From positions 186,001 to 250,000 of the forward strand of contig DATNQD010000081.1 of assembly GCA_036702865.1 (NCBI GenBank): a stretch of DNA of 64,000 nt, in the 5' to 3' direction. How positions within the stretch are numbered: the stretch's first letter is position 1; every line of letters starts with the position of its first letter. A model generated the notes under the pieces. The model did not search any database and was not told the DNA's origin. It worked only from the letters and a program-made list of their open reading frames with translations. The position numbers and the translations under genes were made by a program. This DNA comes from Trichocoleus sp. GTDB lineage: Bacteria; Cyanobacteriota; Cyanobacteriia; Elainellales; Elainellaceae. Below are positions 25,704 to 35,601 of this stretch, in pieces.

Positions 25704-25891
25704 GAAGTGATGCGGGAAAAAATGACGAATGAGGACGATCGATTGAATGGTGCTTTGCGGGGAGAATTGGCTGCATCGCATCTTGATTATGCCGCGCTAG
25801 ATTGGAGGAAGACGGCGGACGGAATGATAAAAATGGCTTCTGCTGGGGTATCAATTCAAGTCAACCCGTTGATCAAAACTGGGAAATGCTT

Positions 25892-26182
25892 ATGACAGGT
25901 GCATGGACAAAGCTATTCCGGTCTGTTTACCGGAGAGAACCCATTTCAAGTTTTATTCTGACGATGGGTGCGGTTGATGCGGTGCTTGGTTGGGGAGGCG
26001 ACTCTCTGCCCTTAATGGCATTGGGTGCGGGGACGGTGAGTGTGGCAATTGTCTTGCGATGGTGGCTGGCATATCAGCGATATCAATTGAGGCAGGTGTT
26101 TGAAATCATTGAACCGATCGCTCCTCCGGTGCGCTATTTACCTGATCGATCGGCTCGTCCGTTGGCTAATTTGGATGAGTAA
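25892..26182 (+). CDS. small two-helix membrane protein
   Basis: A 96-residue protein with a basic start (TGAWTKLFRSVYRREP), a hydrophobic hairpin (SFILTMGAVDAVLGWGGDSL then LMALGAGTVSVAIVLRWWLA) and a polar tail containing IEPIAPPVRYLPDRSARP. The frame extends upstream to 25802, but the ATG at 25892 has GGGAAA just before it and starts the natural protein. The gene is divergent from the ABC-2 permease. No family recognised, though short proteins of this shape are common in cyanobacteria. Confidence 0.6.
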   Translation: MTGAWTKLFRSVYRREPISSFILTMGAVDAVLGWGGDSLPLMALGAGTVSVAIVLRWWLAYQRYQLRQVFEIIEPIAPPVRYLPDRSARPLANLDE

Positions 26183-26278
26183 CGGGTAAGCAAAGATAAT
26201 GACTAAGATAATTACCAAGCACGAATGACCCATCCCAAAACCGTGATATCAACTTCGAACCACTATCTTCAAACCACT

Positions 26279-26713
26279 ATGATGACTAGTGTTGCTGAGC
26301 CTCAAGAAAAGCAGTTGAAAATTGGTGAAGTTGCCTTGAGTAGTGGCTTGCCCGTGAAGACAATTCGCTACTACGAAGAGATTGGGCTGCTCGTACCGAC
26401 GGTTGAGCGATCGGATTCTGGGTATCGGCTCTTTAGCCCGGGTGTGCTCGATCGGCTGGCTTTTATCAAGCGGGCGCAATCGTTGGGGCTGCACCTGAAT
26501 GAGATTCAGCAGATTCTCAGCGTTCATGACGGGGGGCAGTTGCCCTGTGCTCAAGTGCGACAGTATTTAGAAGTGAAAGTCGCAGAGGTTAGCCGTCAAA
26601 TTGAATCGCTACAAACGCTTCAGTTCGAATTACAAGGTATTTTGTCGGGTTGGCAGATGGAGCCTGAGGCAGTGCAAAACGATACAATTTGTCCGAATCT
26701 GCAATCAAATTAG
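26279..26713 (+). CDS. MerR-family metal-type transcriptional regulator
   Basis: A MerR regulator of about 144 residues. The winged helix-turn-helix starts KIGEVALSSGLPVKTIRYYE, then GYRLFSPGVLDRLAFIKRAQ, followed by a dimerisation coiled coil. A cysteine in the loop after the HTH region (QLPCAQVRQYL) and one near the C-terminus (TICPNLQ) are placed like the ligands of metal-sensing MerR proteins. The frame extends to ATG 26225, but that adds about 18 unpatterned residues; ATG 26279 is preferred. It precedes pilD by 9 bases. The inducing metal is not evident; it could control ctaA elsewhere in the window, which is speculation. Confidence 0.82.
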   Translation: MMTSVAEPQEKQLKIGEVALSSGLPVKTIRYYEEIGLLVPTVERSDSGYRLFSPGVLDRLAFIKRAQSLGLHLNEIQQILSVHDGGQLPCAQVRQYLEVKVAEVSRQIESLQTLQFELQGILSGWQMEPEAVQNDTICPNLQSN

Positions 26714-26722
26714 GGAATCAGG

Positions 26723-27544
26723 ATGGAAGAACTGCTGTTTTCGATCGCGGCGACGCTGGTTGTGTTTTGCCTCGGAGCCGCTGTCGGCAGTTTTCTAAAT
26801 GTGGTGATCTATCGGATTCCGGCAGGGCTATCGCTGGTGCATCCTCCCTCTCGCTGTCCGCAATGTCTGCATCGCTTGAAAGCATACGATAATGTGCCTG
26901 TGTTTGGCTGGCTTTGGCTGCGGGGGCGATGTCGCTATTGCCGAACTAGAATTCCGGCACGTTATCCGCTTGTGGAAGTTGCAACGGGAATTCTGTTTGT
27001 GCTGGTGTTTTGGGCATTTGACCTGACCCTACCAACGATCGGCTATTGGGCTTTCTTTAGCTGGCTGCTGGCTCTGTCGCTGATTGATCTGGACACGATG
27101 ACGTTACCCAATTCCCTAACTCAGTCTGGTTTGATTGTGGGGCTATTGTTTCAAGCGATCGTCGGTTATGACAATGGTGGTACGTCAGCGATGGCAAGCC
27201 AGATGATGAACGGTGTTTTAGGGGCAGTGATTGGAATCTGGATTTTTGATTTGATTACAGTGGTTGGGTCGATCGCTTTTGGGCAGACGGCAATGGGTGG
27301 CGGCGATGCCAAGCTTGCGGCAATGATGGGAGCTTGGTTGGGCTGGCAATTCATGTTACTGGCAGGGTTTCTCGCCTGTGCGGTTGGGGCATTTGTGGGG
27401 GGTGGCGGGATTGCGCTGGGGTTGATTAGTCGGCGACAACCCATGCCTTTTGGTCCGTTTCTGGCGATCGGGGCAGTTCTGGTCACTTTCTTTGGTCAGG
27501 CGATGATTGCGAACTACCTAAAGCTGTTTTTTCCAACGCTCTGA
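26723..27544 (+). CDS. pilD: prepilin peptidase / N-methyltransferase PilD
   Basis: A 273-residue A24-family membrane aspartic protease that cleaves and methylates type IV prepilins, needed for cyanobacterial pili and natural transformation. Visible motifs are GSFLNVVIYR in the N-terminal methyltransferase domain, zinc-type cysteine pairs C45/C48 and C70/C73 (CPQC, CRYC), and the protease aspartates in IDLDTMTLPN (about 122-124) and GGGDAK (D195). About eight helices are predicted. It begins 9 bases after the MerR stop codon. Confidence 0.93.
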   Translation: MEELLFSIAATLVVFCLGAAVGSFLNVVIYRIPAGLSLVHPPSRCPQCLHRLKAYDNVPVFGWLWLRGRCRYCRTRIPARYPLVEVATGILFVLVFWAFDLTLPTIGYWAFFSWLLALSLIDLDTMTLPNSLTQSGLIVGLLFQAIVGYDNGGTSAMASQMMNGVLGAVIGIWIFDLITVVGSIAFGQTAMGGGDAKLAAMMGAWLGWQFMLLAGFLACAVGAFVGGGGIALGLISRRQPMPFGPFLAIGAVLVTFFGQAMIANYLKLFFPTL

Positions 27545-27646
27545 AATTGGGGTTGTGTTTCGCGCTCTTCCCTGCTGCGCCTGAACCGATATCACCTGCT
27601 ATAAAATCATGTAGAGGTTATTTCACGTTTACTAAGCGTCTACTCT

Positions 27647-28147
27647 ATGTCTACCCAAACGTCACCATCAATTTATGACTTCTCAGCAACCAGTATTGAG
27701 GGTCAACCTGTTTCACTCAGCACGTTTAAAGATAAGGTGCTGCTGATTGTAAATACGGCAAGTCAATGCGGGTTTACGCCTCAGTATCAGGGGCTTCAGG
27801 CACTTTACGACAAATATCAGGATCAAGGATTTATTGTACTCGGATTTCCCTGCAACCAGTTCGGGCAACAGGAACCCGGCAGTACCGAAGAAATTCAATC
27901 CTTCTGCGAAATGCGGTATGGGGTAAATTTTCCGCTGTTTGAAAAAATTGATGTGAACGGTGCAAATGCCCACCCGCTCTATCAATACTTGGTGAAAGCT
28001 GCTCCTGGAATTTTAGGCACAGAAGCCATTAAATGGAACTTCACCAAATTTCTGATCGATCGCCAGGGCAAGGTAGTCAAACGTTATGGCTCCACCACTA
28101 AACCAGAAGATCTGGAAAAAGACGTGCAGGCGCTCCTCCCAGCTTAA
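27647..28147 (+). CDS. glutathione peroxidase-like (thiol) peroxidase
   Basis: A 166-residue thioredoxin-fold peroxidase reducing lipid or organic hydroperoxides. The peroxidatic residue is a cysteine, C41 in NTASQCGFTPQY, not selenocysteine. GFPCNQFGQQEPG (C69, Gln of the catalytic tetrad) and KWNFTKFLID (Trp and Asn of the tetrad) are present. A third cysteine, C87 (SFCEMRYG), is positioned as the resolving cysteine of plant-type thioredoxin-dependent GPx enzymes. Cyanobacterial homologues are reported to act on lipid hydroperoxides. It has no operon partners. Confidence 0.9.
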   Translation: MSTQTSPSIYDFSATSIEGQPVSLSTFKDKVLLIVNTASQCGFTPQYQGLQALYDKYQDQGFIVLGFPCNQFGQQEPGSTEEIQSFCEMRYGVNFPLFEKIDVNGANAHPLYQYLVKAAPGILGTEAIKWNFTKFLIDRQGKVVKRYGSTTKPEDLEKDVQALLPA

Positions 28148-28214
28148 ATACCTGACCCAAAGTCCCCCAATTCAAGTGGAATGAGGGGGCAAATGCAGCA
28201 TATTATTTCACAAT

Positions 28215-29609
28215 CTAATTTTTGGATATCGCCTGAGCCGGAGCAGTGGAAGCAGTTTGACTGACTCGATCGAGCATTTCCATCATCTCTCGCTCAAAGA
28301 TCACTTGTGCGCGGTTGGTTCTGCCACCCACATAAATGCCTGTTTCGGTTTGTAGTGCCCAGATTTGCGAGTGAGAAACATAGCTCATGACGACGCCGAG
28401 CATCAGTAAGCCAAAGCCCGTGTAGACCATTGGAATGCCCGGATCCGCTTTGATTTGCAGCCCGGTGCTGCCGACCACCTGTTCGATCGCCAGATTCACG
28501 CCATTGACTTCAGTAGACATACCCTCACGTACAGTAGCGATGAGTTGGCCGCTCATGTCATAAACCAGCAAAATTCCCTGAAGATCTTTAGCAACGATCG
28601 ATACGCCTTCACTCAAGTCAGGTTTGGTTGGAACCCAGGTTCCCCAGAGGCGTCCGGCTCCGCCTGTTTCTAGCTGTGCCATCGGCAATTGCAGGGAGGG
28701 GCTGTTGTTGATGTGAAAGCGCAATGCTGCGATCGACCAATCTGCCTGATACAGCGTTACCCCGTTATGGCGCAGCGGTTTGTTGACGTGAATAGTTTGG
28801 CGATCGACTTCCTGATTGTTTTTGTCCAAAACCGAGAGATCGGAATAAAACTGATCGATCGTGCCTGCGGGGGTGTAATCAATCCAGAAGCGATTGACTT
28901 TGACCGACCAATCTTTCGGAATTTGTGCGGCTGCCCAGGGTCCAGCATCAAAAATATTGCGGATCTGAAAAGTTTCGCCACTGGGAACCATTTCTTGGGC
29001 AAAAAAGCCTGTCATTGCCCCCCAGATGGAGCCAAGCAAAATTAGCAGCATACTGGCATGAACGACGATCGGACCAATCCGCCCCGCGATGCCTTTACGC
29101 GCATAAAGCTTGTTGCCCTCTTGAAAGATGCGATAGTGTTTCTGCTGCAATAACGGAGTGAGTGATTCGATCGACCCATCATCCAGTTCTGCACTCAGAG
29201 CCAGCTTTTCAAACTGCCGGGGTTTCTCGTAAAACTTCCAACGCTGTGCTGCTTTAAGGGCTGGAAACTGTCGAGTGAAAGTACAGGCAGTCAGGCTAGA
29301 GCCAAACAAAATCAGCAACGCCAGAAACCACCAGGTGCGATAGACGTGATCAAACCCCAGCGTCAAAATGACTTTCCAGGTGAGGAACCCAAACAAGGCT
29401 GGATTTTCTGGATAGTTTTCTTGATAGAAAGACAAGGTTTGACCCTGTTCAATGACGGTTCCAGAAACGCTAAAGACCGCAATAGCAAGCAGCAAAACGA
29501 TCGCCAATCGGAGATCCGCCAGGAGAGGCAATAGCTCTTTCTGGAAATATTGTTTGGGAACGCTGGTGAGGTTGGAAAGGCTGGAGAAAAAAGAGGAATT
29601 GGCGGACAT
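28215..29609 (-). CDS. ccs1: System II cytochrome c maturation protein Ccs1 (ResB)
   Basis: A 464-residue ResB-family membrane protein, the partner of CcsA in heme delivery and ligation to apocytochromes c and f in the thylakoid lumen. Three N-terminal helices ([20 protein letters not shown]; then [20 protein letters not shown]), a large lumenal domain, and a last helix ([20 protein letters not shown]) are visible. The histidine in [16 protein letters not shown] matches a heme-handling position of the family. It lies directly downstream of ccdA on the same strand, 60 bases away; together they form the usual System II biogenesis pair. Confidence 0.9.
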   Translation of the reverse strand: MSANSSFFSSLSNLTSVPKQYFQKELLPLLADLRLAIVLLLAIAVFSVSGTVIEQGQTLSFYQENYPENPALFGFLTWKVILTLGFDHVYRTWWFLALLILFGSSLTACTFTRQFPALKAAQRWKFYEKPRQFEKLALSAELDDGSIESLTPLLQQKHYRIFQEGNKLYARKGIAGRIGPIVVHASMLLILLGSIWGAMTGFFAQEMVPSGETFQIRNIFDAGPWAAAQIPKDWSVKVNRFWIDYTPAGTIDQFYSDLSVLDKNNQEVDRQTIHVNKPLRHNGVTLYQADWSIAALRFHINNSPSLQLPMAQLETGGAGRLWGTWVPTKPDLSEGVSIVAKDLQGILLVYDMSGQLIATVREGMSTEVNGVNLAIEQVVGSTGLQIKADPGIPMVYTGFGLLMLGVVMSYVSHSQIWALQTETGIYVGGRTNRAQVIFEREMMEMLDRVSQTASTAPAQAISKN

Positions 29610-29668
29610 GAATTAACCTAAAATTTCGGACTAAAGTTGTATTGCCTCAAAATCGATCGAACCCAATC

Positions 29669-30409
29669 TTAAACACCTGTGGGAAACAGGCGAAACAGCA
29701 GCGAGAAAACGCCAAATCCCACGAGCAAAGCGCCACTAACGGGGGTAATCCAGCCCGACCAGCGCCGAATTTCTAGCAATTTCTTGATTGAAGCGGTAAA
29801 TGTGCCTGCCAGAATCAGGGGTGCAACATAGCCTGCGGTATAAGAGAGCAAAAGCCCACTGCCAACGATCGGGTCTTGAGTGGCAGAAATCCAGGCAAGC
29901 AGGGTTGCCAACACGGGTGTACTGCAAGGAGAAGCGACTAAACCAAAGGTCAGCCCGATCAGGTACGATCGCACGCCTTCCGGCAAGTCTTTTGAGATCC
30001 AGTCCATGCCGCCCCAACCAGGCAAACGCAATGGCAGAGCCTCCAATAAGTTCAAGCCCATCAGAATTGCCACAACGCTGACGACGATCGGCAAGCCAAC
30101 ACCAATTTGTCCGTAGACCTTCCCCAAGGCTCCTGCCAAAATGCCCAACGCTGCTAATGTGGTTGCCAACCCTAGCGCAAACCAGGTGGACTGAGCCGCT
30201 GCTTGAAGCCGACTCCGGGTTTCATAGCCGCCAATGTAGCCGATCGTGATGGGCAACATGGAGAGCATACAGGGCGTGAGGCTGGTCAGTAAGCCTGCCA
30301 GAAAAATCACCCCCACACTGACGATCGACAAATGTGTTAGTTGAGTGGCAACCAGGGCATCTGCGAAATGTTCCAACTGATAAAGCGAGGTTTGCAGCGA
30401 GTCCAGCAT
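29669..30409 (-). CDS. ccdA: thiol-disulfide transporter CcdA
   Basis: A 246-residue protein of six helices that passes reductant across the thylakoid or plasma membrane to apocytochrome c. The two reactive cysteines are C47 (LTSLTPCMLSMLP) and C162 (GLVASPCSTPVLA), the exact pattern of the CcdA/DsbD family. ATG 30409 gives the standard N-terminus; the longer frame to 30520 overlaps the divergent methyltransferase. ccs1 follows 60 bases downstream. Confidence 0.9.
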   Translation of the reverse strand: MLDSLQTSLYQLEHFADALVATQLTHLSIVSVGVIFLAGLLTSLTPCMLSMLPITIGYIGGYETRSRLQAAAQSTWFALGLATTLAALGILAGALGKVYGQIGVGLPIVVSVVAILMGLNLLEALPLRLPGWGGMDWISKDLPEGVRSYLIGLTFGLVASPCSTPVLATLLAWISATQDPIVGSGLLLSYTAGYVAPLILAGTFTASIKKLLEIRRWSGWITPVSGALLVGFGVFSLLFRLFPTGV

Positions 30410-30481
30410 GAGCAATAAGGGCGAAACAGAAAGATAAGATGCAAATAGCAAGCAGGCTTCCTGTTCCATTCTACCGAAGGC

Positions 30482-31105
30482 ATGATGTCGAATTCTCGAT
30501 CGCTGACTCCTGACCCGCAATCCTCAATCTTTTGGGAAAACCGATACCAAGAAGGCACAGCCCGCTGGGATCTGGGACAACCTGCGCCGCCCTTTGTGAC
30601 ATTGCTCCATTCTGTGGATGCTCCAAAACCGGGACGCATGGCAGTCTTAGGGGCTGGAAACGGTCATGATGCGCTGCTATTTGCCGATCGTGGCTTTGAG
30701 GTGGTCGGCTTTGACTTTGCTCCTTCCGCAGTGACCCAGGCAACGGCAGCAGCTCAGACTCGCGGACTATCTGCCCGTTTTTTGCAACGTGATATTTTTG
30801 CGTTAGAGCCAGAATTTACCGAGGGATTTGACTATGTGCTAGAGCATACCTGCTTCTGCGCGATCGACCCATCCCAACGAGATGCTTACGTTCAAGTGGT
30901 CAGCAGATTATTACGCTCTGGGGGAGAATTGATTGGACTATTTTGGGCAAGACCACAGCCAGGTGGGCCACCCTTCGGCACGACTCCGGAAGAGATCCAG
31001 CAGCGATTTGCGCCTGAATTTGAAGTGAAATCTTTGATAAAGGCGATCGATTCTGTAGAGGGGCGTCGGAATGAGGAGTATCTGGCACGGTTCCAGAAAA
31101 GATAA
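30482..31105 (+). CDS. SAM-dependent methyltransferase, thiopurine/thiol methyltransferase type
   Basis: A 207-residue class I methyltransferase. SSIFWENRYQEGTARWDLGQ is the start pattern of the TPMT/halide-thiol methyltransferase family; the SAM site is VLGAGNGHDALLFADRGFEV, and EHTCFCAIDP is a conserved family motif. Members methylate thiols, halides or thiopurines; substrate unknown. It is divergent from ccdA, with a gap of about 70 bases. Confidence 0.85.
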   Translation: MMSNSRSLTPDPQSSIFWENRYQEGTARWDLGQPAPPFVTLLHSVDAPKPGRMAVLGAGNGHDALLFADRGFEVVGFDFAPSAVTQATAAAQTRGLSARFLQRDIFALEPEFTEGFDYVLEHTCFCAIDPSQRDAYVQVVSRLLRSGGELIGLFWARPQPGGPPFGTTPEEIQQRFAPEFEVKSLIKAIDSVEGRRNEEYLARFQKR

Positions 31106-31203
31106 GATAGCCCATCAACGACAAAGGGCAGGCACATCGCCCACCCAGCACGCCATTCTGAAATTGTGATTCAAATCTAGATTCAAACTTGAACAGATTG
31201 AAC

Positions 31204-31689
31204 CTAAGACATGGACTGAATGATGTAGTCGAAGTAAGGAGCGGCTTCTGCTGCATCTTCTGCACTCAGGAGCGCTAGAGAAGCTTGCTTGAGGCAGCGG
31301 ATCGACTCCACCATGCCCGGAACAGGAACACCGAGCGAATTGTACATCTCGCGTACTCCAATCAAGCCAATTTTTTCGATCGGGTCTTTGTCGCCTGCCA
31401 GCACCCCATAGGTAATCAGGCGGAGATACCAGCCATAGTCGCGCAGACAGAGGGCGCGTTGCTTATCACCATAGGCATTGCCGCCAGGAGCAATAAAGTC
31501 AGGGCGCTTTTTCCAGAGCTGTTTACTGGCTTCTTGAACGATTTTCTTTTCGTTGTTAGCGAGCGTTTCTGCAATGCGCGTCCGCTGTGCACCAGTTTTT
31601 AAAAATGTTTTGATACTATTAAGTTCGCCACTGCTAGGGTAGCGAAGTTCTTCGTCAGCGTTGAGAATGACTTGGGTAACTACACTCAT
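31204..31689 (-). CDS. apcD: allophycocyanin-B alpha subunit ApcD
   Basis: A 161-residue phycobiliprotein, the terminal energy emitter in the phycobilisome core that passes excitation to photosystem I. The sequence is ApcD-like rather than Apc[21 protein letters not shown], then [14 protein letters not shown]-type residues. The phycocyanobilin-attachment cysteine is C81 ([13 protein letters not shown]). Length matches the family. It is typically a single gene away from the apcABC operon, as here. Confidence 0.93.
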   Translation of the reverse strand: MSVVTQVILNADEELRYPSSGELNSIKTFLKTGAQRTRIAETLANNEKKIVQEASKQLWKKRPDFIAPGGNAYGDKQRALCLRDYGWYLRLITYGVLAGDKDPIEKIGLIGVREMYNSLGVPVPGMVESIRCLKQASLALLSAEDAAEAAPYFDYIIQSMS

Positions 31690-31995
31690 AATTATCGGGG
31701 ATGACGATCGGTGATTCTTGCTATCGGTCGTATTGTATCCAGTTTCGGGGACTGAAGGAAAGAGTCAAGATGGCTGGGCTCAAGATCCAGGATCGCTGAA
31801 CTCATGCCGCTTGTGGTATCGTCTCTTCCATTCTGAAATGTCTCCTGACTGGACAGTGTTACAACGATCCACTCCAATGATCAGGAGCAGGGCGACAAAG
31901 ACCCAATTCTGGGCTTACAGCTTCCAATTCGTAGACTACTGCAACGCCTGACCCTTAGTCATTCTCTTAGTGATTCTTAAGAATTATCGGCAACA
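31690..31995. other. intergenic region
   Basis: 306 bases between apcD and the helicase gene, both on the minus strand. It should hold the apcD promoter, which was not identified. No gene or clear hairpin recognised. Confidence 0.45.
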
Positions 31996-33576
31996 TTACA
32001 GCGTAACTTCCTGCCAGCTATCCTCGCCAAACTCCTGCTGAAATTCTTCGATCGCCCAGACAAGCGTTTTGCCGCTCTGTTGCACGAACCTGGCTAGATA
32101 GTTGCGATAAGCGATCATCTCTTGCAAAGTCGGGCTATTGCCAAAAATGGAACCAAAACACCAGGAGGCTTCCGGCATATAGCCATATTGCTGATAGAAA
32201 ACGTGCTTTGCCCAATTGGGAGCCGCCCCTTCTAAATAGCCCTTGCGTCGCTGTTCGCGGAAAAACTCAAGCTGTTTTCGCAGTTCAATTTGCCGCAGCA
32301 GTTCCTCGCTATGAACTTCCACCAGTTCATCCATGTGGATTTGTGGCTCCGATTCCCAGGCATGACCACAGCCCGGACATTGCATGACGAATCCCCAGAC
32401 CAAGCGATTACAGTCAGGGCATTGTTTTGTGGGTGCTGCTTCTGCTTCTCCCGGTTCGCGGCTATTGGGCAAATGATAGGTCTTAATATCTTCTGGAAAT
32501 CCCAATCGCTGTAAATTGCCTGCCTGATCAAGAATGATGCCCACCGTTTTTCCGGTTCCGGGGGAAATTCGCATGACACGTCCAATTTGCTGCTGATGCA
32601 AAGCGCGAGACTGAGTGGGGCGCAACAGTAACCCAACCTCAACACTCGGTTCATCAAATCCAATGCTAATCACATTGCAAGAGGTGAGAACCAGCAGTTC
32701 ACCCGATGCTAATTTGGCATAGAGTCGCTGTCGCTGCTTGATTGGTGTACTGCCATCCACAACCGCTGCCGGAGTCCCTGCTGCTTGAAAGGCTGCCGCA
32801 ACGTGCCGCGCATGTTCCACATCCACACAAAAAGCGATCGTGCGTTTTCCTGGCGTGAGCCGCTGCCATTCTTCAATAATCCGCTGGACTAGTTCAGGAC
32901 GATCGCAGGCGTTTTTCAAATCCCGTTCATCAAAGTCTCCGGCAACCGTTCGTACATCCTGTAGGTCAATTTGGGAATCGAGCGAAACGCCGTAATACTC
33001 CATTGCAGCCAGATAGCCCATCTGTTGCAGTTGTGAGGGAACAGGTGTCGAGACAAAGGTTTCCATATGATCGCCCAGTTGCTCTCGTCCCAGACGGTAA
33101 GGCGTTGCTGTCATTGCCAAATGAACCGCTTTAGGATGCGTTGTATAGATAATTTCTTGCCCAATTTGGCTAAAGACAGTGGTATGCCCTTCGTCAAAGA
33201 ACACGACATTGGCTGGAAATTCACGCCACCACGATCGCTTTTCCATTGTTTGAACACTGGCGATCTGAATTGGAGCCGTCGGATCTTCACGCCAGCCCGC
33301 TTTAATAAAGCCACAGTGCAAGCCGAACGCCTGCATTTTGCGATAGGTCTGCCCCACGAGTACATCTAGATGCACCAGGAACATCAGCTTGAGTCCGCGT
33401 GCTGCTGTATCTGCACAAATTTTGCCACCAATGACGGTTTTTCCGGCTCCGGTTCCGGCGATAATGGCGACGCGCCGATGTCCCTGCCCGAGTTTCACAT
33501 AAAGGTCTTTGATGATCTGTTTTTGATAGGGGCGCAGGATGGGTGGCTGTAAAGGCTGAGGCTGTTCTGCTTGCAT
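31996..33576 (-). CDS. SF2 DEAD/DEAH-type helicase with zinc ribbon
   Basis: A 526-residue superfamily 2 helicase related to the UvrB/XPB-like DNA helicases. Motif I is GTGAGKT (41-47), motif II is DEGH (128-131), motif III LAMTATPYRLGR, and motif VI HQQQIGRVMRISPG. A four-cysteine zinc ribbon follows the helicase core at about 393-415 (CPDC then CPGC). The C-terminal 100 residues are Glu/Gln/Tyr-rich and unfamiliar. It is monocistronic and not next to any nuclease or methylase, so a restriction-modification role is not supported. Its role may be in DNA repair or RNA handling; unknown. Confidence 0.85.
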   Translation of the reverse strand: MQAEQPQPLQPPILRPYQKQIIKDLYVKLGQGHRRVAIIAGTGAGKTVIGGKICADTAARGLKLMFLVHLDVLVGQTYRKMQAFGLHCGFIKAGWREDPTAPIQIASVQTMEKRSWWREFPANVVFFDEGHTTVFSQIGQEIIYTTHPKAVHLAMTATPYRLGREQLGDHMETFVSTPVPSQLQQMGYLAAMEYYGVSLDSQIDLQDVRTVAGDFDERDLKNACDRPELVQRIIEEWQRLTPGKRTIAFCVDVEHARHVAAAFQAAGTPAAVVDGSTPIKQRQRLYAKLASGELLVLTSCNVISIGFDEPSVEVGLLLRPTQSRALHQQQIGRVMRISPGTGKTVGIILDQAGNLQRLGFPEDIKTYHLPNSREPGEAEAAPTKQCPDCNRLVWGFVMQCPGCGHAWESEPQIHMDELVEVHSEELLRQIELRKQLEFFREQRRKGYLEGAAPNWAKHVFYQQYGYMPEASWCFGSIFGNSPTLQEMIAYRNYLARFVQQSGKTLVWAIEEFQQEFGEDSWQEVTL

Positions 33577-33642
33577 CTCTGGGGCTTGTCTGAATTTGAT
33601 CCGATCGATGCGATCAGGTGTACCAAATTCTACAGTATTCCC

Positions 33643-34575
33643 TCAGGTCTTTAACCTTTGGCTGGTTTTAGTCAGTTTAGCCTGCTGGCGTTTTGCTTCC
33701 TGACGGGCACGCTTTTCAGGAGTGAGCCGATCGGCGCAGTGAGGGCAAGAAATTCCGGCTTCATAGTTGGGAGAGGCTTTATCTTCGTCAGAAATAGGAT
33801 GTCCACAGCTCAAGCACATCTCATGCGTCCCCGGTTCCAAGCCTTGTTGAACGGCGACACGCTGATCAAACACAAAACATTCGCCTTCCCAGAGGCTTTC
33901 TTCCGGTGGGACTTCTTCTAAATATTTAAGAATGCCGCCCTTGAGATGATAAACCTCCTCGAAGCCCTGTGCCAGCATCAACGAGGTCGCTTTTTCGCAG
34001 CGAATTCCACCTGTGCAGAACAGCGCCACTTTCTTGTGAGTTGTGGGGTCGAGGTGTGTTTTCACATAGTCTGGAAACTGCCGAAACGAGCCAGTCTGCG
34101 GGTTTTGCGCTCCTTTGAATGTGCCAATGCTGTATTCATACTGGTTGCGCGTATCCACCACAAGCACTTCTGGATCGGTGATGAGGTCATTCCAGTGCTG
34201 CGGCTCAACGTAAGTTCCAACTTGCTCTGTGGGGTCAGCTTCCGGAATGCCAAGCGTCACAATTTCTCGCTTCAGCCGCACCTTCAATCGATCGAACGGG
34301 GGTTCATCTGCTGTTGATTCTTTGGGTGCTAAATCTGCTAACCGTGGATCATCTCGCAAGAATGCCAGAACTGCATCAATGCCCTGCCGCGATCCACCGA
34401 TCGTGCCGTTAATGCCTTCGGCTGCCAGTAAGATCGTGCCTCGGATGCCTTGCGCTTTGCAGAAATCGAGCAATGGCAGTTGCTTTTCGGCATAATCGGG
34501 CAGTTTAACAAACTTGTAGAAAGCAGCGACAACCAGAGTCATAAACGGATGCGGCATGAACAACCAACAGTACAT
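33643..34575 (-). CDS. trhO: tRNA uridine-34 hydroxylase TrhO (rhodanese-type)
   Basis: A 310-residue protein of the YceA/TrhO family, which hydroxylates U34 of some tRNAs to ho5U using O2. It has an N-terminal domain ([20 protein letters not shown]), a rhodanese domain with the active-site loop [13 protein letters not shown], and a C-terminal cysteine motif (CLSCGHP then CPHCADRL) that may bind zinc. The tail is Arg/Lys/Gln-rich. Three near-N-terminal ATG/GTG options exist; ATG 34575 has AGGAT just upstream and is kept. Confidence 0.9.
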   Translation of the reverse strand: MYCWLFMPHPFMTLVVAAFYKFVKLPDYAEKQLPLLDFCKAQGIRGTILLAAEGINGTIGGSRQGIDAVLAFLRDDPRLADLAPKESTADEPPFDRLKVRLKREIVTLGIPEADPTEQVGTYVEPQHWNDLITDPEVLVVDTRNQYEYSIGTFKGAQNPQTGSFRQFPDYVKTHLDPTTHKKVALFCTGGIRCEKATSLMLAQGFEEVYHLKGGILKYLEEVPPEESLWEGECFVFDQRVAVQQGLEPGTHEMCLSCGHPISDEDKASPNYEAGISCPHCADRLTPEKRARQEAKRQQAKLTKTSQRLKT

Positions 34576-34591
34576 CGTTTATCCTAGCTTG

Positions 34592-35458
34592 TCAGGTAGG
34601 ATTCAACAGACGGTGTAGTTCATCACGTACGGCAGCAGGACGATAGCCCAGGCTAAAGGCAAGCGTGCTATCCATTGAGACATCGGGGGCGCGTGGTGCA
34701 GACATTGGTACATCGGCCTGCCGACAAGGATTGAGGTTGGCATTGGGGAGTTGCAAAGCTTCTGCTAACAGACAACCAAATTCGTAACGAGACATCCGCT
34801 CTTTGCCGCCCAGATGAATCAGGCCGCGTCTTTGCATCATCAACAAAATGCCTGCGGCTGCATCTCCACCGCTAACCGGAGTCCGAAACTCATCAATAAA
34901 GAGGTTGAGCGGCTGACCCGATCGCAACTGTTGGATAAACGGCTGAAGAAAACTTGGTGCAGGCGCAACGCCAAACATTAATGGCATTCGGCAAACGAGC
35001 ATTCTAGAGCAGCGATCGAGCATTCCGGCTTCTGCGGCTGCTTTCTGTTCGCCATACAGATTAATGGGACAAACCGGATCGCTCTCTTTGTAAGGTGGAT
35101 TCAATCCATCAAATACCAGTTCTGAAGAGGTGAACACACAGGGAATTTGGGCGGCTTCACAGCGTTCCGCCAGTTCCAGCGAAGCAATCACATTCATTCG
35201 GTGCGATCGTTCTGGGTCACTTTGGCAAAGATTTGGACTCGAAATGGCTGCCGCATGGATAACAGCATCAGGTTGTAGGGTTTGAAAGAGTGATCGGACA
35301 GATGCAGAATCAGTTAAATCGATCGGCAGCAGTGTTGCCCCAGGAAGGGTAGCGGGCTGATTGTGATAGGTGCCGTAAACTTCCCAGTTTTGCTGTGCCA
35401 ACTGGCAAAGATGCCATCCGAGAAAGCCACTCGCCCCAGTAATGAGCAATTTTTGCAT
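34592..35458 (-). CDS. extended SDR sugar-nucleotide reductase, RmlD-like
   Basis: A 288-residue NAD(P)-binding protein. The Rossmann start is ITGASGFLGWHLC, and the catalytic Tyr-x-x-x-Lys is NLYGEQKAAAE. The pattern (AVIHAAAIS, FTSSELVFDG, RMPLMFGVAP) matches dTDP-4-dehydrorhamnose reductase and related extended SDR proteins. No other rhamnose-pathway gene is adjacent, so the exact substrate is unknown. It is 16 bases upstream of trhO on the same strand and may share a transcript. It could supply precursors to surface polysaccharides such as those of the 51-58 kb operon, which is speculation. Confidence 0.8.
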   Translation of the reverse strand: MQKLLITGASGFLGWHLCQLAQQNWEVYGTYHNQPATLPGATLLPIDLTDSASVRSLFQTLQPDAVIHAAAISSPNLCQSDPERSHRMNVIASLELAERCEAAQIPCVFTSSELVFDGLNPPYKESDPVCPINLYGEQKAAAEAGMLDRCSRMLVCRMPLMFGVAPAPSFLQPFIQQLRSGQPLNLFIDEFRTPVSGGDAAAGILLMMQRRGLIHLGGKERMSRYEFGCLLAEALQLPNANLNPCRQADVPMSAPRAPDVSMDSTLAFSLGYRPAAVRDELHRLLNPT

Positions 35459-35601
35459 CGGTTCGCTAAGATGCTTCCAGTGATATGGGTAGTCTCTTGT
35501 GAGTCTTAATCTACGCTAGTAAAATCGTATTTCTACTCACGTTATTTTTTGCCTCTCCTGACATTATCATTGGCATCGTCCTTGCAGTGACCGCTTCGCT
35601 T

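Noticed and set aside
26225-26278. N-terminal extension of the MerR regulator
   Set aside because: The extra residues are unpatterned and the HTH starts later, so the ATG at 26279 was preferred.
31690-31995. Small RNA (SRP or 6S-like) in the apcD-helicase gap
   Set aside because: No conserved core sequence of SRP RNA, RNase P or tmRNA could be seen, and no long hairpin was evident.
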